Assembly: GCA_013396655.1 (NCBI GenBank)
Contig: WBMV01007706.1
Coordinates: 310,001 to 374,000, forward strand
Reading direction: 5' to 3'
DNA: 64,000 nt
Source of the DNA: Campylorhamphus procurvoides
Lineage: Eukaryota > Chordata > Aves > Passeriformes > Dendrocolaptidae
Position numbers and translations under genes: made by a program
In this document: positions 1-12,655 of the stretch, in pieces
How the letters are laid out: each line of letters starts with the position of its first letter
How positions within the stretch are numbered: the first letter of the stretch is position 1
The notes under the pieces: generated by a model
The model's input: only the letters and a program-made list of their open reading frames with translations
The model's database searches: none
Told to the model about the DNA's origin: nothing

Positions 1-3000
1 TACAAAAACATTGCCACCAGTTTGGCCTGGATGCCTCACACACCCTTTGGAAAGCACCAGCATCACTGTTGAGAACTGCACTTTCTTCAAACAAGGCTGT
101 TTTACATTTACCCGTTCTTCAGAAATGTATACATTCATCCTTTGGGATAAAGTAATTTTTTACAACAGTTATGTTGCCCTTGCAAAAAATACATATCTTC
201 AAATCATCCTGGGGGTTTAGATTCCTATTTGCTGATCAGTACAAACCTCAAACAAGACTTAATTTTTTTCCCCATAGTTAAAACAGCTGTGTTGATTTGC
301 AGATCAATGGCTTTCAGTCTTTTTGAAGAGCAGATCCATGACAGATGCTTCAATGTTTTGTTTAAGTCACTGCCTTTTGTGCAATATTGAAGCTGATGCT
401 TTACAGGTACGCTCTGGCAATTCAAATCTGCAACGCTGCTGTTCTGGGAGTGTCAAATTCTAGCAGATTCTGTGAATTATTGTCCAGCAACTCTCTTTGC
501 TTTAATTTGTTGTGGATAAGGGATTTACATTGTAAGTGAAGAGCTTAAAATGGTACTTGTGTTTTTTATGTTGCTTCGCTTGTCAATCTGCCAGGTACCT
601 TCCTCTCTCCTACCCATTCCTCAGCATCTGCTTTTCAGTGTTCCCAAGTGAGAGTTTTATACATAGGTCCACTTGCAAATAAATAATTTACAATTTCATT
701 TTGCTAGCAGTGTCTACATTTTATAGCTATTCAAAATGAGAAAAACACATTGTGCAGCCAATTCCCACTGCAAACACTAAGCTTGGGAGGAGCAGAGGTG
801 GAGAACCCATCTTGTTGAACTCCATAGCAAGCAGTCCAGGCACGACTCATGTCATACAACTAGCAGCACGTTTTGTCAAAACTAGGGATACTTGGTGGGT
901 CAATAAACCCCCAGGACTTGCGAATCTTCTTCAGGGATGCAGCTGAACTCCCAGCTTTGTCTTTCTCTGTTCAGCCCAGTATGCCTTGTGTGCATCTGCC
1001 AGCTCTTTAGCTGGAGTTTCATAGCCCTGAGCACATAGGCCACTATGCCTGTACCAAATATATCCAGTTTTCTGAGGCTGCTTGGATTCTAGCAAACTGA
1101 GTGTCCTCATCATAGCTGGAGAGATGTGTAAGCAAAAGTATAAGCAGTCAGTGAGAGATGATAACATCCTGCTTTCAGGTAATCCACTGATTCTCTGTAC
1201 TTCTTTCAATAACATATTTCTCACTTTTTCTATACGTACACTTCTAATTTTGCACAGTTCACAAGTGGATATCCACATAATTAAGGGGGAAATTTCCAGT
1301 GGATGCTTACAAAATATTTCAAGTGACATAGAAATGCTAAACAAAAAGACAACCAACCTATTTCTTTCCCCTTCACCCCAGAAAATTGCTTCTTTAAAGA
1401 ATAGTATCATTAGGTGGCCCAGAGACAATATCACAGTTCCCACAGTATTTCTTTCTGGTAATGGTAGATATTACATTAGTACATTTTTCTCCTCCCATTG
1501 TTCTAGTTTCATCTTTCTAAATACCTTCTGTAGCTTACAGCTGCCAATCCAGTCTATTTTGAAGGTGTGTTCTGCATAGTCTACACCTGATCCAGCCTGT
1601 ATCACCTACTCCTCATTTTCCAGTGCTCACTGATCCATTCCCAGTTGTTCTTCAGTTTCTAATTTCTGCTGTGAAACACAAAAATGGACAAGCTATTAGT
1701 GTGCTTTATTTGCAGAAGTTTGCAGAAATTGGCTGGTAGAAAAGTACAGTAGTGAATTCCCTTTTCCTCCGTGAGAGTTTCAGTCCAAAGGGCAGTAAAA
1801 ACCACTATGAAGAGCATTGACAGGATTTCCAATCTGATAGTTGGATCCCACCATAAAAGAAGGTGAAAAACAAAGCAGGGGATGGGTGTTGGTGGGGACT
1901 TGTTTCTTGGTTAGTGGTTTTGTGGAAAAGCTTGTCAAACTATAAGATGACCTCAAACTCCTCTGGATCCTTTTTAAAATGTAAAGTACTTGATCTTTCT
2001 GAATTCAGCATTTCTTCTGTTGAAGTGTTAAGATGCTACTTGTAATTCTTGGTCAGAAATATCAAGTGTTCAGAAATTGGTCTGTCTGTGGGCATTTCTC
2101 ATGTGATGCTCTCAAGGACAAGAATGAAATTCACAGCACACATATCTCTCAAGTGTGGGTGAAATTCAGTGTCAGGAAGCTAAAGCAACAGCAGTCATTA
2201 TGAATTCAGTTCATTTCAGAAAGGTATTTTTTGCCTAAATAAATACCATTGACCATCACATCTTGTGAAACTGGATGATAATAATTCTTGGTTCAGTCAT
2301 AAAAAAGTTCCCTGTTCCTTCTACTTAACAGAACAGGGTCAGCTGCAGAGTCAGGGAAGAACAAGATGTGAACTTGATGGATCTGAAAGAATCATAACTT
2401 ATGCAAGAAGAATTTTTTTCCAAACTAGCTAGGTATTCCAAAGTAGTGGGACCTGGAAATGTAATGGTATTTTTATATAAGGTGTCCTACATAAGACCAC
2501 AACAACAGGTCTTCTTCCATGCTAACATTTCCATTATTTAGAGGTTAGAGTGGTAGGTGGACATAGATCCTGATTTTTGAGGATAGAAAGGTGTAGTCAT
2601 TTAGGCCTGCAGGATGTCAGGTAGATCAGGAAGAAAAGTACACACAGAACCACAACTTACCTCCTAATAGGCCCTTTATTTTCTCATGAGAAAATACTTC
2701 ATAATGCTTCTAAATGCTGCTCCTAGTTCTGCTGTAGAGCAGTGGAACACAGTACAGTGTGCATCCAAACAAGTTGGAAACCAAGCATGCTAATTTTAGG
2801 CAGTGATGGCTCAAAAGGTCAAATCTTAGTAATAATGTGGAGAAATGCACCCACTCACCACCACCTCCTCCTCTCCCACATGGAAACCTGTTTTAGATGA
2901 GGTTCTGTTGTGCTGTTCAGTACATGGAGTGGAGCTCATGGTTTGAATATGGACAGAATTAGAGTTTGTTTTCATGGATTGCGAATGCTTTTAATAAATA

Positions 3001-6000
3001 TTCCAAGCTTGATATTACTGGAGAGCGTTTTTACCATACACTTTATGTTGGGGAGTTGCCTAGCGAGGTCAGTGAAATGAAAATATTTGCTCTGGCATGG
3101 AAGCAAGTTCTAAAAGAGCTGAGGCAATATTTCTGCTGCAGAAAATGTCGATTTAGACCTGCCCAAGTTCTGCTCTAACTTGTGAATTCGATTTTTCTAA
3201 AATAAAATAAGGAAATGTTGTTTGGTTTTTTCCTTGCCTCTCCTTCCATGCTGAATTTTTTTATCAGATGTGCTACACGGTTCTGTGTTTTATTGCTTTG
3301 TTGTCTGTTGGTGGAGGGCTTTTTTATTTATTTCAAGGCCACTTGATGCTGTCTCAGAAATTACAGCAGGAAAAAAAAACCACCAGGGAATTTGAGCTAT
3401 GTGTTAAAAGTCACCTATTAAATGTAACCTGGTTTAAGTTACTTGATTAATTAACATACGAGAAGTAGATTGGTGATTCTGCTTTGCATCTTAGGAAAGA
3501 ACCTGTACAGATATTTGCTCTTTCTGCAGCCACGGTCTCACAACCATTGAGGAAGGTCAGTAAGGTGAGGGGACCTAATGGAGTCAGAACCCTGCATTTC
3601 TTTTACAAAGGTGAAGAAGATGAGTGTACTTATCAATATGTTAATATTCTTAATGTATTTGGCATGAAATACTAGTATTTTTTACAGGGTGAGTTTTGTT
3701 TAGTTTTGCATAATAAAACCCTGCTACCTTTCAGGCACCAACATTTATCATACATTTGACACACAATACAGAATTCAGAAGTTAATATATTAAGTTATGC
3801 TTTGCTGAAGAGAGGGAAATTGGATATTGTTCACTGCACAGAGGTGGAGTGAGTGGAGGTGTTCCCAGGCATGAACCAGCTGTGCAAACTGAAGTGCTTT
3901 GTCAGGAAGAGAGGACAGGACAAAGGCTGGAACCCTATCTGCCACCTTGCAAGGAAAGGAAAAGGTGACATGAAGGAGCAGGAGGAAGATATTTTGGATG
4001 TCACCTACCTCAGTGGAAATACTTGTGTTTTCTCTTCCATTTCCACACCTCTGTCTTTAATAAATGTTTGCATGTTGACAGTTTTGAACTTTTTTATTTA
4101 ATAACTTATGTCCACTTTATTGTCATTTGAATTCATGCTGGATAACAGCAAAGCATAAAGTGAATCTGAAGACCAGGAGCCACAAACACTTCAGATATCC
4201 TTGTCCTCCAGCATATTTTTCATGATGCATGAAAATGAACAACGGGGACCCATTTGAGCTGCTTGAATCATGCCGTGAGTTGGCAGTCACTGTAAAAAAA
4301 TCAGACCTAGCTGAGGCAGCAGTTTCTTCTGCCACCTGTTGGTTCCATTCCTGACATGGATCAATGTGTCAAAGACTGTGGGAAAAGTAACTCTAAAAGT
4401 GTATTCTCTTTCTTTTTGTCTCTCCCAACCTAAGAGACTTCTGTAAGGTTGTACCAACACATTATAACTGAGAGAAATTGATTTTGGTTTGTATAACAAA
4501 TAACAGCAGTAGTTCCACTTGGCTCCCAGTTGTGTTTTGGAACCATCAGTCTCATGCCTAAGAACTTGAGCTTGCAAGAAAATCCAGTCATTAGATACCT
4601 ACCTGCTTGCCTGGGATAATACCATATGGAACAATGCATGCATTTCTAGTCAAAAAAGCAGTCATTTCCATATATTCTTTCCACAATGTATCATCCTTTA
4701 ATAGCTGCAACTTGCAGAACGTGGTGAGGTCTGTAGTGTGTATGAGGTGTGTGTGTGTTTGAGGGATGTAGTCTCCTCATCCACGCACAGCTTCTGGCAT
4801 CATTCATCCACAACCTCATCTTCTACCAGTTCTGGAAGTTCGCATAATTTGGGAACTCTTAGCTGCCAGTGTAGATGTGAAACTCAGCAGCCATGCGTAA
4901 CGTATTGAGACACATCTGGAGAGGTTAGTTTTGTTTTGATATTTGATTTCTTTTGTGGTTAGAAGAGGAGATCTGACAGGACTATGTACCAAGAAGATCC
5001 ACATCTATGCTGTTTCCTTCCTGTAGGCACCACCAATTAATTTTTACATGATGCTTGTTTTTAAGAGCCTTTTTACTCACCTTATTGCAGCCCTGGTTGT
5101 ACCACAAAAGAACATTTCTAGGTTGCTCTGAGGCTGCAAGAAAATACTGTTTAGGAAGGTTCTTGGTTTCATTCCTAAAAGGTCTCCCAAGTGCACCCAT
5201 CTGAAAATGTTCAGTAACAGGACAATGACAATGGAGCAGTGACCTTACCAGATCACTGTTTTTGATTGTTCAGTCCTACATCATCATCCACATTAGCAGT
5301 TATCAGCCTCTGCCTTGTTCTTCTGCTGTCTTTGGATCAGGAACTTACGTGAACAGAAAAAAAATAAGGACAAAAGTTATAATTCATAATGAGGGGGGCT
5401 TTTAATAGTAATATTTCACCTTCACTTGTGCACTGCTGGGTCCTCTGACTCATTTCTCTAAAATGTTCTCAGTTTACCTTGTGTGTCCTGACTCAGAGAC
5501 AGCAGCATGGATCGTATTGGCAGGAACAGAGAGGAGCTTGTGAGTGCTGACGACATTCTTCTCGGTGCCAAGGGGACCTGGTGGCTGAAAAATCATTGTT
5601 TGTTTACGTGCAAATACGCAAATTTTCTACCAGAAAGTTTAACCAGGGAGGGGTTAAAGAAGTTGGTACCATTGCATTGCATCACAGTAAACTTGTGAAA
5701 TTAAACTGATCCACTCGGCCAAATGTTCTATGAAAAAGTTAGCTGTCACAGAACTGAACATATTTTTTTCCAAATTACTGATTTGAGAAAGAAGTTTGCA
5801 GTGCTTAAAACACTACGCAATGTTTAGTACAAAACATTTCTGAAAAAGAATTGCAAGTTGTAGTAACAGGTAAAAATCAGTCCCCAGTCCATTTCAGTTG
5901 TTGCAATTGCACGGATTAGGACCTGAAAACTGCTTTTTCTACAGGAATCTACTTACCTAATTATTTTTAAGCGGATAATATTTTATTTCTACTTGCATTA

Positions 6001-9000
6001 TTTGCTGCCTTATTAATTAAGTCCATGCATCTACCTGTCCTGTGTATTAATTTCTCACTAAATTCTACTAATTAAGGAACATAAGTCAGGGTTTTTCTGG
6101 CAAAGATCAGTAGAAGCAGCGTGCTGCATTTAGGAGTTTTGTGAGGAACCTTAAGGACTATTGCCAAGTCCTTGGTGAACTTGGAAGGTGCCATTCACCT
6201 ACAGAACCAAGTTATAGATCTGGTTTTCATCAGTAACCTTCTCAATAAAGTCAGTGAAAGGAAAACAAAAATACACCTAAAGCTTAAACAGAAGGAAAAC
6301 TGGAGGGCTTCCTTTGGCCACCTCTTGTACATACACAGTCATGGGAGGGCTTTGACACCTCCCATTCCCTACCCCACTACTCTGTTTTGACTGTGTTTGT
6401 GATTCATTTTTCTGGAGAAGCAAAGGAGTCATGACCCAGGGTCTCAGTTCTTGCAAGTGGGGAGGAAATGTGCTCAGCCTGAGGTGCCATTTGGGAGTCC
6501 TGGCTGTGTAGCATTGTGTGTATGACTCACAGCAAGCCCTATGGATGAGTCAATGTGCTGGCAGCACCATCTGATAACCCTTAACCTTGGGGAGCAGCAG
6601 TGCCCAGGCTCCAGGGCTGCTCCTCTCCAGCCCTAAGGAGGGGGCATGGCATGCTCTGGCACCCAACACTCAGAACCAGCTGAACACCAGCAGTGCCGAA
6701 AACCTCTTTGAAAACAAAAGGAAAAAAAGAAAAATTCCCAAGTTGGCATTTAGAGAACCATAATTTGTCAAATGAGCTGGATCTCAGCAGGTCTCGCTGC
6801 CTTCCACGTCCTGGGACGCTTGAGAATTAAGGGGCTTGCTTTGATGCTGAAATACAAATACCCCCTTTTACACACGTTTCTGGTAATGCTGATGCCACCA
6901 CTTGCTGTTGTCCTGTTGGTCTTTTTTGTTGTTGCAGTTACACAGGCTGTTGGTTTTTAATCTCTTCAAAAGCTGACATAGTGTTTTACCATTTAATCAT
7001 TCTGCCACTGTCCCTACAGACCTCATGGTTTCCATAAGGCAGCAACTGTCAAATATTAGCCAGGATTTGGTTATTTGCTTTAGTTCTTTACATAAGGACT
7101 TACTTACAGCTAAGACATGCTTTTTATCTTTTCTGAAAGGTACATTTGCTTTTAAGGAAGAATGGATTAAAATGTGTTCTTTTTACATAAAACCATTTGC
7201 TCCTTCCTTTTCCATGAGTGGTGACACAGCAATGCAGGCTGGTCCTTTAAAGAAATGAGGAAAAGGGGTATTGTTGGAAGTGTGTCCAGTTTTTTAATAA
7301 AACCTATGGAATGACAAGAGTCTTCCTCTTAAGTGTTCATTTTGGACACTTAATGAGAATGTTTAGTCTTTATTATATGTTCTCAGTAACATTTTATTTC
7401 AAATGTGTTTGTGCAAATGCAGAATGCAAAAGAAGTGAAGGTTCTGTAGCTGAAATAGTTACAGCTTTATCTCAGGAATTACTGGCAATGCCATGGCTGC
7501 TTTAAAACAGAAGGTAACATTGACATATTACGCCTGTCCCTTCAGACTTCACAATCTATCTGTTAATGTTATGAAGACAGGAGTTCTTGCTATTTTAAAC
7601 TTATGTCCATTGACTGTAGCTGTGCTATGGTTTCTAAGACAGAAAAGATGCTCAGAATTTCCTATTCAGATACAAAAGACGGAGAAATTTCATTTTTATG
7701 AGATAGAAATCTGGAAAAATTTGTTGACAGGATTTTTTTTGGTATGCTGAAAAAAAAGCACTAACTTCCTGCCATTCTTTTTAAAAACTCAATTTGGACC
7801 AGGTGACTTTTCTCCTCAATAGGAAACGCTTGTCAGCTAGACCTTTGGCACCATTTGCTTTGTGCTGTGTCTCTATTATACTTTGGGGAGAATATTTTGA
7901 ACCAGACTGTTGTAGGAGCAGTGCAATCACATCCTCTCAAGGAGCACTTGATGTCTTGCTTGGCAAGACACCATTCCATAAATGATTGCCTCAGCAGGAT
8001 TCAAACTAAAATTATTTAAAATGTTGCCTACTGCAACTCAATTGAGATGCAGGAGAACATTTTCCCCTTGTTACAATTTTATCACTATATCAGTTTAATG
8101 TTTTATTATTCAGGACTAGGTTTATCAGCTCTTTATTTCTTAAGCTTGTAGGACTGAACATTGTAAAATCAATATTTCTGCTAATTAAGGTGGGTTTTGG
8201 GAGTGGATAATCAAACACTGTAGTGAATCATTAAAAACTTACATGCTAATATTGACTAGCGTTATTGGCGTAAGGAGACCAAATCTCTATGCCAGGCATT
8301 TTTTTTCTTCCTTATATTTTTAAAGCTGGAGCAAAACACATTCCATAAAAACTGATGTTCTCATCATTTAATAGTGTTGAGATGGTCCTTTATGGATATA
8401 AAAACAGTGTGTTAAACTTCTGGACACTGCTCGTAGAATTTTCTTTCCCATTCTTTAACTTAGCAATAATTGGTGCCTGATTTCAAAGTCTTACTGTGTT
8501 TGGGAATGGGTGGAAAGCTCCTGCCTCTTATGAACATACTGGGTCATTTCTAACTTACTGCCAATTTTTGCCTTTTTACCCTCCAAAGGATGGTTTCTCC
8601 TTGTCTGACATTGACTAATGCTGGGTTTGATTTTGGTTTGTTTGTTTGCATTAGTCTTCTCAGCGGGTGTTACTGAACAGGCCTGGAAGTGATGACTTGC
8701 CATCACAGTAGGGAACAGCTGCCTGTGGTTCCCTTACTGTGAACTAGGGGGACAGTGGATGCTGGTGAACAGCATCATTCTATTCTGTGGCGTTTCACTG
8801 ACATACTCAAGAACCTCAGCTCTGCTGTCAGATGCAGAGTAACCTCACTGTGCTTTCCTCCTGCATCACATTCTCACATGAATAAACTGCTCAAGATCCT
8901 TCTACAAGAATTATACCCCTTTGGTAGGGTTACCTCAGGGCTGTGTCACGTGCAGGGGCTGCACCTCTGCTTTTAAGGGAACTAGAGTAAGACAAAGACT

Positions 9001-12000
9001 GAAAATGCACTCACTTTCTTTTCAGGTATAAAAACATGAAGTATAAAACTCGTTAATCTGACATGAGCCAAGTCATACATTGCATCTGCTCACACTGTTT
9101 CTCCCTGTGTTTTTTTAACCAGATCACAACTTAAGGAGTTATTCTGTTTTTCTTCATAACCTTCCTTATGAAAGGAAATTTGGAATTACTGTGGAACTAA
9201 GGCATCAGAGTTTAGCTGGGGGGGTCCATAGGAAAAATCATGTCAAATATCCCAGCCAAAGAAACTGATGTGTTACCACTGTATATCCTGATAAGGTTTC
9301 TCCCTCTAATGCTCAATACAGTATTATTGGCTAGTCAGAAGTTCGAAGAGAAAGCTTTTTATGATGAAAGCACAGTATTTATCATTCTTGTTCAAAGATT
9401 ACCTTTCTCAGTTTGCATAGGAAGCTTTGTAGCACTTGCATATTGACTCAGGCAGGCTGTAGTAATTAGCACCAGTTTTAGTCCTTTAACCATTCAACAT
9501 ATCCCTTTGTGACTGACAAAAATTGAATTTGTGTCTCTCTACATCAGCTGAGATGAAGTAACACGGGGAGATACAAGCTCCTGTGGCAGGGGCTTCCAGG
9601 TTATACATGTCAGAGGGTTTGTGTCTAAACTAGAGAGAGAGGGGCAGGTGTTTGCCACCTCATGGGACAAGCTGTGGTGGGACTTTGCAGGGAAATGTCA
9701 CTTGAAAGAATTTTCCTATAACTCATTGTGCAGTTAAAAACTGCATTTATGGAGGGAAGAACATACATGCTTAAAAATCAAGGTTAGGACATTTTAACTT
9801 GATACTTAAATTCCACTTGCATGCTTGCAACTTAAAGAAATTCCTCATTGTCTACCTCTGTTTCTTTGTATTTTTATCCCACTGGTATATTTTAATGTAA
9901 CTATTGATTGGATTGAGAGCTTGCAACAAAGTCAGAAATATTAGTCTATAAATGCTGATGTGTACAACACATTCTGTGCACCAGTTTGTGAGATGTTTCA
10001 AACATTATTTTTTAAGAAACATAATTCTTGCTGAAATGAGAGATTTTTCTCTTACATGTGAGCAGTAGATATTACTGTACTTCACATAGATTTGCTGTAG
10101 GCAGTGTTGGAGTGCCTGGAAAAATCTCTCAAACTGCTTTCAGAAATAGTAAGAAGTTGTCAATTAGCCCTGGAATTGTACAGCAAATTAGCAAATGTAG
10201 CATCTTGAGGATAATACATTCTCTGTCAGTCTGCTTTTTTTAGTGAGTGCACAGAGAACCCCAGTGTTTAGGACTGAGCAGTACTGTCACATAATTAACT
10301 CTTTAATTTACCCAGGGGTTTTTATTAGCCTTATTAATTTTACTTATTTATCTGCCCAAGTGAGTGGTGTAAAGAACATCAGGTCAGGTCAGGCGGGCAG
10401 GAGATGCTAGAGAAGTTGGCCATCTGTTCATCTTTCTGGACAGATGTTGGCAGTGGGGAGCCTCCAGCCCGAGAGACTGCTCTGCCTGAGCTCCCTGCCT
10501 GCTGCAGATGCTCTGTGGTTTCATGTGTCTATGGGTTACCACTCCTAACAGCAGCACTTCAGAGACTCTGTCAGCATGAAGTCTCCCCCAGAAGTTCCTT
10601 ATTTCTGTGTGAGTTAGAGCAGTTGGGTTTGAGTTTGGTTTTTTCCTGAGTATAATTTTGGTGTGGAAGAGCAGTGAAAGCCTGTGGCACAACCACAGTT
10701 GTCACTGTTTCTTTAGTACCAAACTAAATCCCCACTGACTGGTGCTGGTTAAGCAGTGGCCTCAGTTCTGGTGAATCAGCACCAAGCCCATTTTAATATA
10801 ATTTCAAAGGTAATTTGTACCACCTTTTTACAGTGTGGATTTTGAAACAATAGCCATCTTCAAAAACTCTCTTGTCTTTGGGTCTGCCAATAACTGCCAT
10901 TCTCTAAAACAAACCAATACAGCATAATTTGTTTCTATGTGTCTGGCCGCTGCACCAGGAATGGGCTGAGAAAATACCACCTGGCACGATCAGAGTGTGA
11001 ATCCTTTTGCATTTATGCTCCAGCCCTGATTCTCCTGAAGCACTGGCTGCACAAGAAGAATCTTTCTGGTTCTGTGTCAGCCCCCAGCACCAAGCCTCAC
11101 AGGATACAAGACCAAATACACCCCACAAATAAGATGGTGAAGGATGCTTCCCTTTACCTTTGGGCCACCACTCTCTGGAGTTCACCACACAAGGTCACAC
11201 TGTATTTATTCCAAAGAGTCCACTGCAATAAAAGAGACTTTCTGACCCAGAGTGTGGTCACTGGACACAGTTGGACACTCTGAAAGACTCTGCCTTAATA
11301 ATAAGAACAATCAGTCAGGTCACCTTTTTCTACTTCTCCTGTCAGATGGGTTGCAGGGGTCAAGGTGCTCCCAGCCTGTTCAGAAGTGGTGCCAGCTATT
11401 AGTCTTGCTTCTTCTGCTCCTGACTGCATGGATATCAGCTTGTTGAGTTCTTCTAGCTGATAATCACAAGTTATCTCCTCCTTCCTGCTATCTGGATATT
11501 TGTACACAGAGGAATTAATCTTTCCATGAGGAATGTACCGCTTGAAAGCTCTCCCAAACAAAGAATATTTCCGAGGAAAACAAAAATAGAGTGGCATGGT
11601 TTTTGGGACTGGTTTTAGTGTTTTACAGGGTCTAAGCAAAATGATCAGCCCCCAAGCTTAAGAGTTCAAAAGGAGTACAAAGTGCACATTTATACAATAG
11701 AACTCATTGGAGTTGCCAAAAAGTCGTGGGCACTGGAAGCAGAAGAGGCATTTCAGCAGAAGGAAATGTGTGTCATGTTCATGCTGCCTTTCCCTGAGGA
11801 GCTGCTGGTGGCCCATATTGGGGACAACACGCTGGAAAAGCTGAATCCTTGAACTGATCCAATTAATGGGTGCTTATGTTCTCCCCTCTGCCATTCTGTT
11901 CTCTTTGGGGTTTGTGACACTTGTCATCTCCCTCTGTGGATGGGATCACTGGGAAAGGAGTGATGAGAAGGGGAAGGAACTCTTTTCCCTGTTTTCCTGG

Positions 12001-12573
12001 GTGCTCCAGTCTAACCTGACCACTTCTGTTTGACAAAGGAGGCATCCACTTTTAATATTTCAGTGTTCACAGTAATGCTTGTAATCTCACAGAGGATTAA
12101 AGAAACATTTTTCCTGTATTCTTCTGTGTTTTTAAAAGCTGTTTATAATTAAAAGAAGGGAAATTGCACATGCAAAACCCAGCTTTATTCAAATGAGTAT
12201 GATGTTTTTGTAGATATTATATTTGCAAAAATATTTGATCTATTAATTTATGGATGAAGTTTTAGTTGCTTCTTTGTTTCTTAATCCAGGTATTAGGCTA
12301 TCAGTCAATGGAGACCTGAAGATGAAATTTTCCATTAGGAAAACTGAACAGCTTTATTTTGCTCTAGAAAAAATACAAATATATGCAACTGGACACTTAA
12401 GAGAGCACTATTGAATTTAATAAAGAGTCTTAAGGTAGGCAGATTCAATTACACTATCCTGAAAGTTTTTTGTTCTGATACAAGGATTTTTAGAAATTCC
12501 TGACACATTGAATACCATAGTGAAACTAGACCTTTTCTGAAAGACTAATGGCACGAGGAGTATTGATATATAA

Positions 12574-12655
12574 ACCTCACAGAATATCTGGGACTGGAAG
12601 AGGCCTCCAGAAGTCTCTGTTCCAACCCCCTGCTCAGAGATGGTCAAAGCAAAGC
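12574..12655 (-). mobile_element. CR1 LINE 3'-end fragment (degraded)
   Basis: The stretch reads like the complement of a CR1 3' end: a 'tctgggactggaag' segment, then 'ttccaaccccctgctcag'. This is the usual avian CR1 signature in antisense. Only about 80 bp are recognisable and no open frame remains. It is a short, old, 5'-truncated copy. I can name the family but not the subfamily. Confidence 0.6.
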
